Below, piece after piece: positions 22,162-34,302 of a stretch of 64,000 nucleotides of DNA. A model generated the notes under the pieces. That model was not told the DNA's origin, did no database searches, and saw only the letters and a list, made by a program, of their open reading frames with translations. The DNA lies in NCBI GenBank assembly GCA_030411725.1, contig MU839833.1:1612001-1676000 (forward strand), given 5' to 3'. Positions within the stretch are counted from its first letter, which is position 1. Every line of letters starts with the position of its first letter. Origin of the DNA: Echria macrotheca (taxonomy: Eukaryota; Ascomycota; Sordariomycetes; Sordariales; Schizotheciaceae). A program made the translations under genes and the position numbers.

Positions 22162-23591
22162 ATGAGACTCACGACTCTCCAGGCCGCCCTCGGCTTGCTG
22201 TTAGCCCACCCGGCGGCTGCCAACCACATCCACGGCCACCGACACGCCCACGAGCAGTACGGGAGGAGACACGGCCACGGCCACCACAGCGCCGACGAGC
22301 TGGTCGGCGCGACCGCCATCCAGAAGCGAGGCGCCGGCTGCTCGTTGCCCACCCACCCGGACCTTGTCCCCGTTCCCGGCAAGCTGAACAACGGATTCGC
22401 GATCCCCTCGGATAGGAGTTGCGATCACGATGGCTGGTGCCCGTACGCATGCGTATCCGGCAAGGTCATGGCGCAGTGGCAGCCGAACTCGACCTATGTC
22501 TATCCCCAGTCGATGGTGAGTTAGGCAGAGACCGAAGTCGAAGGGCCAAAACTAACGGCGACAGAATGGCGGTCTCCACTGCAACAACGGCGTCGCCGAG
22601 AAGCCATTCCCGGACAAGCCGTACTGCGTCGACGGAACCGGCGCCGTCCAGGTCGTCAACAAGGTCGGCAAGATCATGTCGTTCTGCCAGACCGTCCTCC
22701 CGGGTGACGAGTCCATGGTAATCCGGAACGACATCACCGACGTCCGAACCATTGCCGTGCCCGACATCAACTACTGGGACAAGACCGCCGCTCAGTATGT
22801 TTTCTCTCCCAATCTGTTTTTCGAAAAAGTACTGACCTCGCAGTTACTACATCAACCCCCCCGGAGTGCCCTCGTCCGATGGTTGCAAGTGGGGAACCGA
22901 GAGCGAGCCGATCGGGAACTGGAGTCCCTACGTTGCCGGCGCTAACACCGTCGCCAACGGGGACACGTACGTCAAGATCGCGTGGAATCCCATGTTCATC
23001 GGCTGTCCGCTCAAGAACAAGAAGCCCAGCTTCGGCGTGCGCATCGAGTGTCCCGACGGCGGCTGCAACGGCCTCCCCTGCTCCATCAACCCCGGCACCG
23101 ACGGCGTCGGCGGTCTCTCGAGCCCGGTCAAGGCGACGGGCGTAGGCGACGCCGATTTCTGCGTCGTGACGGTCCCGAGCGGCAAGACGGCCAACATTGT
23201 CGTCTTCAACATCGATGGCTCCGAGCCCGGCCCGGCGTCGAGCAGCGTACCGCCCCCGAGCACGTCGGCCACCAAGGCGGCCCCGACCTCGTCCGCGACG
23301 CCCACGTCGTCGTCCGTGTGGTCGTCGACCTCGACGGTCGCAAAGCCCTCGAGCTCCGCGGCGCCGAGCTACTTCCCCGGCGGTATCTTCCACGAGAACT
23401 CGACCTCGACCGACGACGGCCACAGCTTCTCGCAGGGCTCGACCACGAAGCCCAGCAGCAACCAGGGAACCACCCAGGGCCCTTCTAGCCCCGTCGAGAC
23501 GGCCTCCAAGAACGAGGGCGCTGCCGATCAGAGTGGAACCGCCATCGCCGGCCTGATCGTTGCCCTCGTCGCAGCCGCAGCGCTGTACTAA
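22162..23591 (+). CDS. SUN-family (GH132-type) cell-wall protein with Ser/Thr-rich tail
   Basis: Three exons: 22162-22515, 22565-22794 and 22844-23591, with introns of 49 and 49 bases, 443 residues. A signal peptide covers ~1-20 (MRLTTLQAALGLLLAHPAAA). A His-rich stretch follows (HGHRHAHEQYGRRHGHGHH), then a Kex2-type KR before GAGC. The SUN domain shows the family's Cys pattern: CDHDGWCPYACVSG, GGLHCNNG, then NYWDKTAAHYYINP across the second splice. A Ser/Thr/Pro-rich linker ends in a hydrophobic tail (GTAIAGLIVALVAAAALY) resembling a GPI signal. SUN proteins (yeast Sim1/Uth1/Nca3/Sun4) act in wall remodelling and cell separation. The predicted GPI tail is absent from the yeast members I know and should be checked. 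Confidence 0.9.
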
Positions 23592-24529
23592 AGCTTTCCG
23601 ACCAAAATTCCTTTCGACACGCCGCAGGAACCCCTTCAAATTCCCTGTCGATATTCCTCTACACCACCATTTTTGCGTGAGCTTTTTTTTTTCCCCTTCT
23701 GGACCTGCGGCCTTTTTTATTCGATTCGTTTTCGCCACACCATATGGCGCCCCTTTGAACCGAGACACACACGCACGCGCCTTTATCGTATTTTCGACAT
23801 ATCGAAAAACCCTTCTCGACGCCTTAAGCCGCGCCCACCACACTAGTGTTTAGTTGTTTATTGCCTATTCTTTCGAGACCCCGAGGAGAGCAGAGCAGAG
23901 CAGAGCCAGACCGGCGCTCTTTTCATCAGCTTCTTCGATTCTTCTTCCACTCTTCCACTGCTGGTCTGGACATATTATATATTCTTCGACGCCGGTTTTT
24001 TTTTTTCGTTCTTCCGAGCATGGCAGCGACATTTTTGTTTCTTCTCGGCATTTGTTTTCGCAAAATTCGCCCGATATACCCAATTGAGTTTTTTGTTCGC
24101 TTTGGTTGACGGTTTGGGGGGAGGGTGATCCCCGATGGATGGACTTTTTGGGCGGCTTGGATTTGTTAGGTGGTTTGGAGATATTGAACAAGGGAGGGAT
24201 TTAGGAGGAGCAGGGAGTTGGCTTGGTCTGGATATACACCGCTGGGTGTGCAGATCGACGCGTTAGGAGAGAAGGAAGGATTGACGAAGAATTCGGAGTT
24301 CTGCGCAGCCAAAAGCTAGACACGAATCGGGAATGAAAAATGATGTCTGATGATAGAAGCAGAGGGACGAACAGAGAGAAAGGAAGAAACCAGATATAAG
24401 ATTCCATGAGTGTGTGAATATGACAACACCTTGTCTCTGAATTGTGCAACTTCGCTGATATAAACCTCGTACCGTGAGACGCTGTTCTACCCGGCGTTAT
24501 TCAATACTTTTGTCTCGCCCATCCCTTGT
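23592..24529. other. Convergent intergenic region
   Basis: About 940 bases between the 3' ends of the SUN-family gene and csn12. Rich in T-runs near 23680-24080. No gene seen; it probably holds both 3' untranslated regions. Confidence 0.5.
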
Positions 24530-26302
24530 CTAACTCTGCGGATTCCGCACCCACCCGGGAACATCATCAATGTTGCCCGGATTCTCACCCTCGCCATTCC
24601 GCCATGCCGCCGCCGCGTCGTCATACTCCTCCCTGAACCGCTCGACAATACTCTGGTACGGATTCGGCCAGCCGGCCAGCACCGGGTTGCCGCCCGTCTT
24701 CTTAGCGCCCTCGACAGCGAACAGCTTCTGCTGCCTAGCCATGAACCCATTCAGTAGCCCCGCATACACCAACCCGGCCATTTTTGACTCGATGCTGTCA
24801 AGATCCGGCTTCTTGTTGCCGAATATCAGGCCCTCGGATGGCATGAGATGGCGAGGCCCGCCCGGTGGCGGCGCCAGGAGCGAGTCTGATTCGGCCTCAG
24901 CCACGTTGTTAGAGACGGCCTTCATGAAAACGGCGCTGATGTGCGGCGGCCGTGCCTTCGGGGCCGGTCGGAGCGGGACGTAGCCCTCGAGCAGTTTTTG
25001 GACGTAAGAAGCCGCCGTGACCATATGATCCAAGGACAGCGACGCCGCCTTTCTAGACGACGGATCTGCCGCGTTGTCGCTCTGCCAGGTGAGCAGAAAG
25101 ACCTTCCTGCTGAACGAGCGCCAGACAAGCGGTTTAAGACGATGGAGTAGGGTGAGATAGACTCCTCTGTCCCAGAGCCAGTCCCTGCCGTGCGTCATCG
25201 CCTGATGGAAGGCGACAAAACTGCCTTGCCGGATGGCGGCGCAGATAGGAACAAAAATGTCGGAGAAGCCGGCGGCTTCGGGACGTTGTAGTAGTGTGGC
25301 AGATGGGAATCGGCCAAGCAGTAGATTTGACGGTATCCAAAACATGAGGATCTGTCGGCGATGCTTGGTAAACTGTGGTGGGCATTGTTGGTATGCCGCC
25401 TCGAAGCACATGTGTGCGCGCATGAAGTGGTTGTGGTCAAAGTTGAAGCGGCCAAGGTAGTAGAGAAACGTGACGCGTTGCGATGCTGGGTATAGGGATA
25501 AGGCCGGGCCGCTGGTAGAGAGATTGGTGAACATCTGAACGGCGAGACGCGATTTATCGCACTGATCATAGTCAGTATCAGCTTAGGACTGCCACCGGAT
25601 AGCACATACCGCAAATAGCAGCTTCAGTGTCAAGTTCGCAAACAGGTAGACCGCCACCTTCTTTCCCCTGGGCTGCGACCACCGGGTGCTGGAGCGGTCT
25701 GTCAGGCAGGAAGTAAATATCTTCTGGATGACGTCGGCCGCGAGCTCGACGATCGACTTTCGCTCTCCAGCTTCGTCGCCCGTCATATCACCCTGGATCT
25801 GGGCGATGACTTCAGGCCGGCGATTCAGGCCCATAACGAGTTTGGATAGCGATTCTGAAAAAGACATGCTGGTCTGGAGTAGCATGACTCCGTATGTGGG
25901 ATTTGCCAGAGCATTTGCGCAGGATCTGTCTTGTTAGTGAACATCCCGCCGAACGAAAGAGACGTACACTAGCAGATCGCTCAGACTCGTGTGAAGCCTG
26001 ACGAGGTTGTCGAAATCCACGTCCCGCCAGTACTCCAGGTACGTCTTGATCAGCGAGTTGAAGCCGGGCCACGGCGAACCCTTTCCCTCGGCCACGTTGT
26101 CTTCCTCGGGGAGACACTTGTCAACGAGCTTCTCGAGGGCGTCGCTGCCATTGTCGGGGAAGCTTGATCTGAGCTCCTGGGCGAGCTGGTAGTAAATGTC
26201 GGACACATCATTTTCCACCAGCAGCCAGTTTCTCAACTCTTCGCCGTTCTGGGCCTGGACGAACCCGCGGATGCTGGACAGGAACTCGATGACCAGACTC
26301 AT
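24530..26302 (-). CDS. csn12: Csn12 / Thp1-family PCI-domain protein
   Basis: Three exons: 26302-25968, 25925-25610 and 25561-24530, 560 residues. Introns are 42 bases (GTACGT donor, CACTAAC branch, GACAG) and 48 bases (GTATGT donor, ACTGACTATGATCAG). Frame and protein continuity hold at both joins. The middle contains helical repeats with the family's hallmark FLYYLGRFNFDHNHFMRAHM and HRRQILMFWIPSNLLLGRFP. A winged-helix-like C-terminal half, the PCI domain, follows. This pattern matches the PCID2/Csn12/Thp1 family; members sit in TREX-2 mRNA-export complexes or associate with the COP9 signalosome. Fungal databases usually call this form Csn12, and I cannot separate it from Thp1 without alignment. 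The 42-base intron is at the lower size limit for fungi. Confidence 0.8.
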
Positions 26303-26761
26303 GGCGAAGGAGGCGTCGTGCTATGGATGGAGTAGGGAGGATTGGATGGTGGAGCAATTCTGGCCATCCTCTGCGGGGTCATGAATTGGCCATTTTACCT
26401 GCACCGAAAACTGGGAGTGGTGGTTGACGTTTGGTATTCGTCGAGGTTGAAAATAGGTGGTACATCGCAGAACCAGCCCCGCGGTTTCCAATGTTGCGAG
26501 GTCGAGCCCCACAGGGCCTGCAGGAACGCGCAGCGGAGAAATAGTGGCATGGTCCCTTGGTACTTTTAGATATCCTTCGTCTGAGCCTTTCTCCGACTCT
26601 CATCTTGGCCATCATCAGAATTGGATTTTTGTCGCCCTTTGATTTTTGCGTAGGTGAGCGGATTGCGACTTCGGTGGACTGCCTCCCAACCAACAATTCC
26701 TCTCAGGCACCACCCCACATCACAAGCAGCGATGTCATTCTTCACTTTCATTGAAACAGTA
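26303..26761. other. Short intergenic region
   Basis: 459 bases between the acetyltransferase stop and the csn12 start, both on the minus strand. It must contain the csn12 promoter; nothing else seen. Confidence 0.5.
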
Positions 26762-27082
26762 CTATACAGTCTCTAGCCTCTGCACAACCATTGCCGTCGC
26801 GGCACCTCCGCCATTGCAAATCGCCGCTACACCATACTCGCCCGGCTTCAGCTGGTGAAGCAACGTCACCAAAATCCGCGACCCTGAGCTGCCGAGAGCG
26901 TGGCCCAGGGCAATGGCTCCTCCCAACGGGTTGACTCGAGCACCTTCCAGCCCGAGAATCTGACACAGTTAGCGTAGCTCATCCTCCAGAGGAAATAAAA
27001 TACCTTCTCATTGGCCTTGATCACAGCAGCAAAGGCCTCGTTGAACTCCCAGTGCGCTACCTGCGACTTGTCGATGCCAGCC

Positions 27083-27114
<32 letters not shown>

Positions 27115-28137
27115 CGCAATGGGGAAGTCGATTGGATCCATGGCCGCATCGGCCGAGCTGCAGATGCGCGCAAGCACCCGAGACCCCTTTCCGAACTCCT
27201 GCGCGATGGCCTTGCTGCCGATGACAAGAGCGCTGGCGCCGTCGTTGAGTGTCGACGAGTTGGCGGCCGTGACGGTCCCCGTTCCATCCCGGATGAAAGC
27301 GGGCTTCAGGGTGGGGACCTTGTCCAGTTTGATGTCCAGGTACCCCTCGTCGGTGTCGATGATCTTGTCGCCCTTCTTGCCGCGTACCGTGACGGGCGCG
27401 ATCTCATCGGCAAAGGCGTTGGCTTTCCAGGCGGCCTGCGCCCGCTCGTACGACTGGATGGCGTACTGATCTTGCATCTCCCTCGTGATGCCGAACTTCT
27501 TGGCCGTGTTCTCGGCGCAATTGCCCATATGGAACTGGTCGTACACGTCCGTCAGACCGTCTTTTATCAGGCCGTCCTCCATCTTAACATGCCCAAAGGG
27601 CGGCATCCCGCTCGCGCGTGGGACGTAGTATGGCACCCTCGTCATGTTCTCCATGCCGCCGGCGATCTGCGCCTCTGACAAGCCCAGCTGGATGTTTTGC
27701 GCCGCGAAGGCCACGGCCTTGAGACCCGAAGCGCAGACCTTGTTGATGGTGATGGCTTCGATGGTCGGCGGCAGCCCGGCGAAGATGGCGGCCTGTCTCG
27801 CCGGGGCCTGCCCGACAGACCCTTGGAGGACGTTCCCCATGTAGACATCGGTGATTTTGGAGACTGGCACCTTTGACCTTTCGAGCGCCGACTTGATCGC
27901 AACGGCGCCGAGCTCTGGCGCGCTGACTGTCGTATAGGATCCATTGAACTGTGCTGTTAGGTTTTGCGGCTAGTCAATTGTAAGTCATCATACCTTTGCT
28001 GTTGGTGTTCTGGCGGCACTGATGATGTATGCGTCCCGGATTTCCTGCCGCAGACACGACTGGGACGAGAACATCCGAGGTGCTGGCCCCCGGAAGCGCG
28101 GGGAAAGGCGCATTGCTGAACCAAGACGCGCCGCCAT
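26762..28137 (-). CDS. erg10: Acetyl-CoA C-acetyltransferase (thiolase), probably mitochondrial
   Basis: Three exons: 28137-27994, 27948-27004 and 26959-26762, with introns of 45 and 44 bases, 428 residues. The active-site nucleophile is C120 in NKVCASGLKA. GGMENM, NEAFA, the catalytic GHALGSSGSR (H383) and the second active-site Cys in ICNGGGAA (C411) are all present, so the enzyme looks intact. It would condense two acetyl-CoA into acetoacetyl-CoA, or run in reverse. The first ~26 residues (MAARLGSAMRLSPRFRGPAP onward) are rich in Arg, Ser and Ala and lack acidic residues, typical of a mitochondrial presequence, so this is likely the organellar isozyme rather than the cytosolic sterol-pathway one. 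The last exon is essential because it carries H383 and C411. Confidence 0.92.
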
Positions 28138-28846
28138 TACGGATTACTGAAGCACAAAGGACACAACAGGTTGCAAAGAAAAGGACCAAGATAGACAGTA
28201 TGCACAAGAACTAGGGAGAGGCAACAGGACGATCCGCCCACCCGAGGCCAACAGCTTTCTTTAAGACCATGACGGCAGTGTTCGGCTTGTGACGGCTCGA
28301 GTGGGGTGGCTGTCTGGGGAGTGCTCCTCCGGCGAACCAGGCCCGCTGTATTCGCTCTGGTCCGGTGCTTGGCCACCATGGGGAATGGCGGGGGATATTC
28401 GACCGAGGAGATTGTCCCGGGTTGTACTCTTCGTAGGTGCTCGAAGCTTGTTTTGCGATGTGACAAGAAGAGGTCGGTTTCACAACACCATCACCATGTG
28501 GCCGCATTGTATGCAGACAATGCGGAATACCTCGAGTAAAGTAGAGTACGGATACTCGCACAAACCTCGGAAAGGTGCAGGCCTGGCTCAGGTTGACACA
28601 GCGGTCGGAGCACCTGGGAGGAGCACGTGCCGGGGCATTTCGGCCCCGCGTTGATTGGCCCCAACCCCGACGACACACCGCAAATCCACCCGCTTTCTGC
28701 CCTCTTTGATTTCGAATCATCGCCTACCGCCACGCGATCCACCATCATCACTTCTAGCGTCCCAGGACATCAACTGTTGCACGCCCTTTGCACCCGCGAA
28801 CTGCCCCTCGATTTGATACCCCACGCTGTGAGCAAGGTACCTAGCC
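28138..28846. other. Divergent promoter region between acetyltransferase and rad6
   Basis: About 710 bases between divergent start codons. No gene seen. The region is expected to contain both promoters. Confidence 0.5.
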
Positions 28847-29449
28847 ATGTCGACTGCTGCCCGTCGCCGTCTCATGCGAGACTTCAAGGTAGGATCCGCG
28901 CCGTCGACAGTCATCGTGGATGCTGATGCCCGCTCCAGCGCATGCAGACAGACCCTCCCGCCGGCGTCTCGGCATCGCCAGTCCCAGACAACGTCATGAC
29001 ATGGTACGGAAGCTCGCGGCGCCCCGGATCACCTCTGACCAGCTTCTAGGAATGCCGTCATCATCGGTCCCGCCGACACGCCCTTCGAGGACGGAACGTT
29101 TCGACTCGTCATGCACTTTGAAGAGCAATACCCGAATAAGCCTCCGTCGGTCAAGTTCATCAGCCAAATGTTCCACCCCAACGTGTACGCGACCGGCGAG
29201 CTCTGTCTCGACATCCTCCAGAACCGCTGGAGCCCGACGTACGATGTAGCTGCCGTGCTCACCAGCATTCAGAGGTAGGCGGATGCGACCCCGACCCGAC
29301 CCGACTTCTACTGACATCTACAAAGCTTGCTCAACGACCCAAACACTGGATCCCCCGCCAATGTCGAAGCGTCGAACCTCTACAAGGACAACCGGAAGGA
29401 GTACACCAAGAGAGTGCGGGAGACGGTTGAGAAGAGCTGGGAGGACTGA
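28847..29449 (+). CDS. rad6: Ubiquitin-conjugating enzyme E2, Rad6/Ubc2
   Basis: Four exons: 28847-28888, 28939-29003, 29050-29274 and 29326-29449, with introns of 50, 46 and 51 bases, 151 residues. The N-terminus MSTAARRRLMRDFKRM, the HPNVYATGELCLDILQNRW block with catalytic C88, and the ending VETVEKSWED-type tail (here RETVEKSWED) match Rad6 almost residue for residue. There is no acidic C-terminal extension like that of budding yeast Rad6, as usual in filamentous fungi (mus-8 in Neurospora). The protein works with Rad18 on PCNA, Bre1 on histone H2B and Ubr1 in the N-degron pathway. All four exons are needed; the first encodes only 14 residues. Confidence 0.97.
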
Positions 29450-30385
29450 ATAGGATAATACTTGCATAATGGCGTAGAGAGCAATACGAGAGATGATACC
29501 AGAGCGGAAGACACATGGCTGGGCAACCGGCCTCATGTCGTCCAGAAGCGAGGATACTGGCGTTTGGACTCCTGGGATGAGGTTCAAGTGGTGCACGGCA
29601 TTTTCGGAGCTTGTATTTATCGGCGTTGGCGTTGAATACTGTCGGGTCGGCTTATCTTGCGGGAGGAACTCGATAAGAGAGGGAGATCAGGAGGGGACGG
29701 CGCAACACGGAGTTCAGGCCCCACATCTGGCGAGTCAATGCATAGCACAATAACAACAAAGTTGCAGAGGCAAATGATATACGGGGCTTCCCCTGGGACC
29801 GGCTGCTTCTCGCAGCTTCGGTAGTGTGTGCATTGAGATGCAATCTCTGTAAATTTGGGTTTGCCGCTGCGAGGCCGGGCGGTCCCTCCCAGCGGACGCC
29901 AACGGCCAAGGCCCGACGCTTATGAGTCGAAGGTGTGGCATTCTCCCAATCGCGGCACAAATGGCCCGATGAAACGCACCCCCCCTCCCCAAAGAACCCC
30001 AAACGGCAGCGCGAGGCAGCGCGTCACTCAACCTCCAACTTGCCAAATGGCACCTGTGTCGTGAAAAAAAAACATCGCTCCTTTAGTCCCTTCTGCCCGT
30101 TGTCCTCCCATCTCGGGGCCCCTTGTCGCGAGCCCCACCTACGTAAGACGTTGTTTTCTGGACCCTCGAGTCTCGATCCGCCCTTTCTTCCTCGAAATCC
30201 GCTCCGACCCTTTTATCTGCTGTCAACATTAGTGTCTGCCGACACCATCACAGCCTGACGGACAGCTCCCCCCCCTAACCCACCGCCCGCCCGCTGTCGG
30301 CGTCGCAGCACCCCCGAGACGTACTCTTTCGCGGCGTTAGCCTTGATGAAACTGCGCTATCCGGCGCGGGAAGCGGACAGCCAAC
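29450..30385. other. Intergenic region, rad6 3' end and kinesin promoter
   Basis: About 935 bases without a supported gene. The part from ~30060 on is CT-rich, as expected for a leader just before the kinesin start. Confidence 0.5.
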
Positions 30386-33300
30386 ATGTCGAGCGCAAAT
30401 AGCATCAAGGTCGTCGCGCGGTTCCGCCCGCAGAACCGCATCGAAATCGAGTCGGGCGGCCAGCCCATCGTCCGCTTCGATGGCCCGGACACCTGCACGA
30501 TCGACGTGAGTCAATTTGGTCTCCTGCACTCGCGGCAGCATGCTAACTATCGCGTCCGACAGTCCAAGGAGGCCCAGGCATCCTTCACATTCGACCGCGT
30601 GTTTGACATGTCCTCCAAGCAGGCCGACGTCTTCGAGTTCTCCATCAAGCCGACGGTCGACGACATCCTCAATGGCTACAACGGCACCGTCTTTGCGTAC
30701 GGCCAGACCGGTGCGGGAAAGTCGTATAGTAAGTATCAGATCGGATGCGGTTATTCCCTTTGGTCATATTTGGGCTGTCTCGGGAGTGCACAGCTCCTGA
30801 AAGCTGAGACACAAAAAGGCAATAGCTAATCATATCCACCACAGGCATGATGGGCACGAGCATAGACGACGAGGAGGGCAAGGGCGTCATCCCGAGGATA
30901 GTTGAACAGATCTTTACCAGTATCCTATCGAGTGCCGCCAACATCGAGTACACGGTGCGCGTGTCGTACATGGAGATCTACATGGAGCGCATCCGTGATC
31001 TCCTGGCGCCGCAGAACGACAATCTGCCGGTGCACGAGGAGAAGAACAGGGGCGTCTACGTCAAAGGGCTGCTCGAGATTTATGTCTCAAGCGTGCAGGA
31101 GGTCTTTGAGGTGATGCGAAGGGGTGGGAATGCGCGAGCTGTGGCGGCGACCAACATGAATCAGGAATCCTCTCGCTCACATTCCATCTTTGTCGTCACC
31201 ATCACACAGAAGAACGTAGAAACCGGTTCGGCCAAAAGTGGCCAGCTCTTTCTGGTGGATTTGGCCGGTAGCGAAAAGGTTGGCAAGACGGGCGCCAGCG
31301 GGCAGACGCTCGAAGAGGCCAAGAAAATCAACAAGAGTTTGAGCGCCTTGGGCATGGTCATCAACGCGCTGACGGACGGCAAATCATCACATATCCCGTA
31401 CCGAGACTCGAAGCTCACCCGTATCCTCCAGGAGTCTCTTGGTGGCAACAGCCGAACGACGCTGATCATCAACTGCTCGCCGAGCAGCTACAACGATGCC
31501 GAGACACTCAGTACGCTCCGGTTCGGTATGCGAGCCAAGTCAATCAAGAACAAGGCCAAAGTCAACGCCGAACTTAGCCCCGCCGAGCTCAAGGCGATGC
31601 TCGGCAAGGCAAAGACACAGATTACGACGTTTGAGAATTATATTGTCAACCTGGAGGGCGAGGTGCAGCTCTGGCGTGCTGGAGAGACGGTGCCGAAGGA
31701 GAGGTGGGTACCGCCGTTGGGCACCGAAGGCGTCCCGAGGGCAGAATCCAGGCCAGCAAGACCCTCAACACCGTCCCGGTTACTTCCAGACCGGGCCGAG
31801 ACGCCAGCAATCTCGGAGCGGGCCGGTACGCCCAGCTTGCCGCTCGAGAAAGATGAGCGGGAGGAGTTCTTGCGGCGGGAGAACGAGCTCCAGGACCAGC
31901 TTGCCGAGAAGGAGTCCCTGGCGGCCACTATCGAGCGGCAACTCCGCGAGACCAAGGAGGAGCTCGCCATCCTCAAGGAGCACGATGGCAAGCTCGGGAA
32001 AGAAAACGAGAAGCTCATCAGCGAGGCCAACGAGGTCAAGATGCAGCTCGAGAGGCTAGCGTTCGAGAACAAGGAGGCACAGATCACCATGGACGGGCTC
32101 AAGGATGCAAATTCGGAACTGACGGCCGAGCTGGACGAGGTCAAGCAGCAGATTCTCGACATCAAGATGAGCGCCAAGGAGACGAGTGCGGTGCTGGACG
32201 AGAAGGAAAAGAAGAAGGCGGAGAAGATGGCCAAGATGATGGCGGGCTTTGATCTCAGCGGTGACGTCTTCAGCGAGAATGAGCGGTCCGTGGCCGATGC
32301 CATTGCGCGGCTAGACGCGCTGTATGAGATCAGCTCGAGCGGCGATCCGATCCCTCCCGACGACCTCAAAGCGCTCAAAGATAAGCTGCTCGAAACCCAA
32401 GGCTTCGTACGGCAGGCCGAGCTTGCGTCCTTCAGCCTCGCTTCTAACGAGGCCGAGGCCCGAAAGCGCGCCGAGCTCGAGGCCAGGTTAGAGGCCCTGC
32501 AACAACAGCACGAGGACCTCCTCACTCGGAGTCTCGGCGATGAGGACAAGGAAGAGGTCAAGGCTCTGCTTGCCAAGACGCTGTCCGACAAGGCCGGCGC
32601 GCAGGTTGAGCTGGTCGAGGAGCTCAAGGCCGACATCGCGCTCAAGACGTCGGAGAACGAGCGGCTCAAGGCTTTGGTCGACGACCTCCAGCGACGCGTC
32701 AAGTCCAACGGCGCAGCGGCCGCGACGGTGCCCATGGCCAACGGCAAGACGGTGCAGCAGCAGCTGGCCGAGTTCGATGTCATGAAGAAGAGCCTGATGC
32801 GCGACCTGCAGAACCGGTGCGAGCGCGTGGTGGAGCTCGAGATCTCGTTGGACGAGACGCGCGAGCAGTACAACAACGTGCTGCGGAGCAGCAACAACCG
32901 GGCGCAGCAGAAGAAGATGGCCTTCCTTGAGCGCAACCTCGAGCAGCTCACGCAGGTGCAGCGGCAGCTGGTCGAGCAGAACTCGGCCCTCAAGAAGGAG
33001 GTGGCGATTGCCGAGCGCAAGCTGATTGCGCGTAACGAGCGGATCCAGAGTCTGGAGAGCTTGTTGCAGGAGAGCCAGGAGAAGATGGCCCAAGCTAATC
33101 ACAAGTATGTCTATTCCCGCTTTGAGAAGTATGTCTGCTAACAGTGTCTGCAGATTCGAGGTCCAGCTGGCGGCCGTCAAAGACCGTCTCGAGGCCGCCA
33201 AGGCCGGCAGCACGCGCGGGCTCAACTCGCCCACCGGCCTGGGCGGGTTTAGTATTGGAAGCCGGATCGCCAAGCCGCTCCGCGGTGGCGGCGAGGTCAC

Positions 33301-33388
33301 GGCTGCTGCTAACCCGACGGTGGCGAGCCTGCAGAACAACAACGCGGGGGAGAATAAGCGGTCGAGCTGGTTTTTCCAAAAGTCATAA
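30386..33388 (+). CDS. kin-1: Conventional kinesin (kinesin-1 heavy chain)
   Basis: Four exons: 30386-30505, 30563-30728, 30845-33104 and 33154-33388, with introns of 57, 116 and 49 bases, 926 residues. The motor domain is N-terminal: VVARFRPQNR, P-loop GQTGAGKS (87-94), switch I NQESSRSH (201-208), switch II DLAGSE (234-239), then HIPYRDSKLTRILQ and a neck beginning near 325. A long heptad-rich coiled-coil stalk follows, then a Gly/Ser-rich tail with GFSIGSRIAKPLRG, resembling the autoinhibitory region of fungal kinesin-1. Length and order match Neurospora NKin, a plus-end-directed organelle and vesicle motor. The residue after GKSY is Ser (AGC, split by intron 2) where most kinesins have Thr. 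Confidence 0.95.
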
Positions 33389-34302
33389 AGACATCGAAGA
33401 TTTTTGCTATAGTGTGGGCTTTGATGGGTTGGGCTGGGTTGGTTCGGGACGCTGGTGTAAAGAAGGGCGGCGGCATTTGCTGGCGAGTCGGTTTGGGATG
33501 CGCGCGAAAGTGCGAGACGATATACCCACCTCTCTTCTTCCTTCCTTCCTCCTTTCCCCCGCGCTTTTTTTTATAAGGCCAGCTCTTTTTTAGACCAGGA
33601 GAAATGCACACGTTCAGCGGACTCGTTTTTTGTTGTTGTTTGCATGGATGGAAAGGATTTGATGAGGAGGGTTCATCAAGGGAAGTGGGGTAAGGTGAGG
33701 TAGATACGGTTGAGGTTGTAGATATGGGATAAGGGGGTGTGCGGGAGTAGAGGTTGCCGCTTATGGAGTGGAAGGACGTTTTGCCTCTTGGGCTGACTTG
33801 GACCAGATTCGGTTGCGAGGGGCACTTTGGCTCAGCGTGCTGTTCGACCTGGCCTGCGCCACAGCGGTGAAGATGGTTCGGGCAGTTGTGTCTGGAGGCT
33901 GGGGACGTTTGCTAGCAGAGATAGATGCGTATGTGGCACGAACGAAGAGTGTAGGCAGTATTCTGTTGATACCATTCTGTCGACAGAGAACTACAGAGTT
34001 TCAGGTTTGTAGGACTGCCAAGCTGTAAATATCAATACTCCTCCATCAGAGGAGGAACTTGCTTCGACTGTCCAACCGGATACTTGATATCCAAGGTATC
34101 CGTATCCGCGCGCACTACAACCCAATACACAACTTGACGATGAGATTCGATCCCCAAAAGACAAATACGCTTGTCTCGTATAAATCACGGCTGATAATCC
34201 ACTAGAGGAGGGTACTTGCAGTACAGACATGAGACCGCTTCCAACCACGACCACCGACTCCAACCCCTCACCACATTATCCATTCCATCAAGCCCAGCCA
34301 GC
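33389..34302. other. Convergent intergenic region
   Basis: About 910 bases between two 3' ends. Nothing gene-like; short frames only. Confidence 0.5.

Noticed and set aside
31638..33020. 460-codon minus-strand frame
   Set aside because: Antisense of the kinesin coiled coil; Ser/Leu/Arg-rich, as expected from complementing Glu/Lys/Gln-rich heptads.
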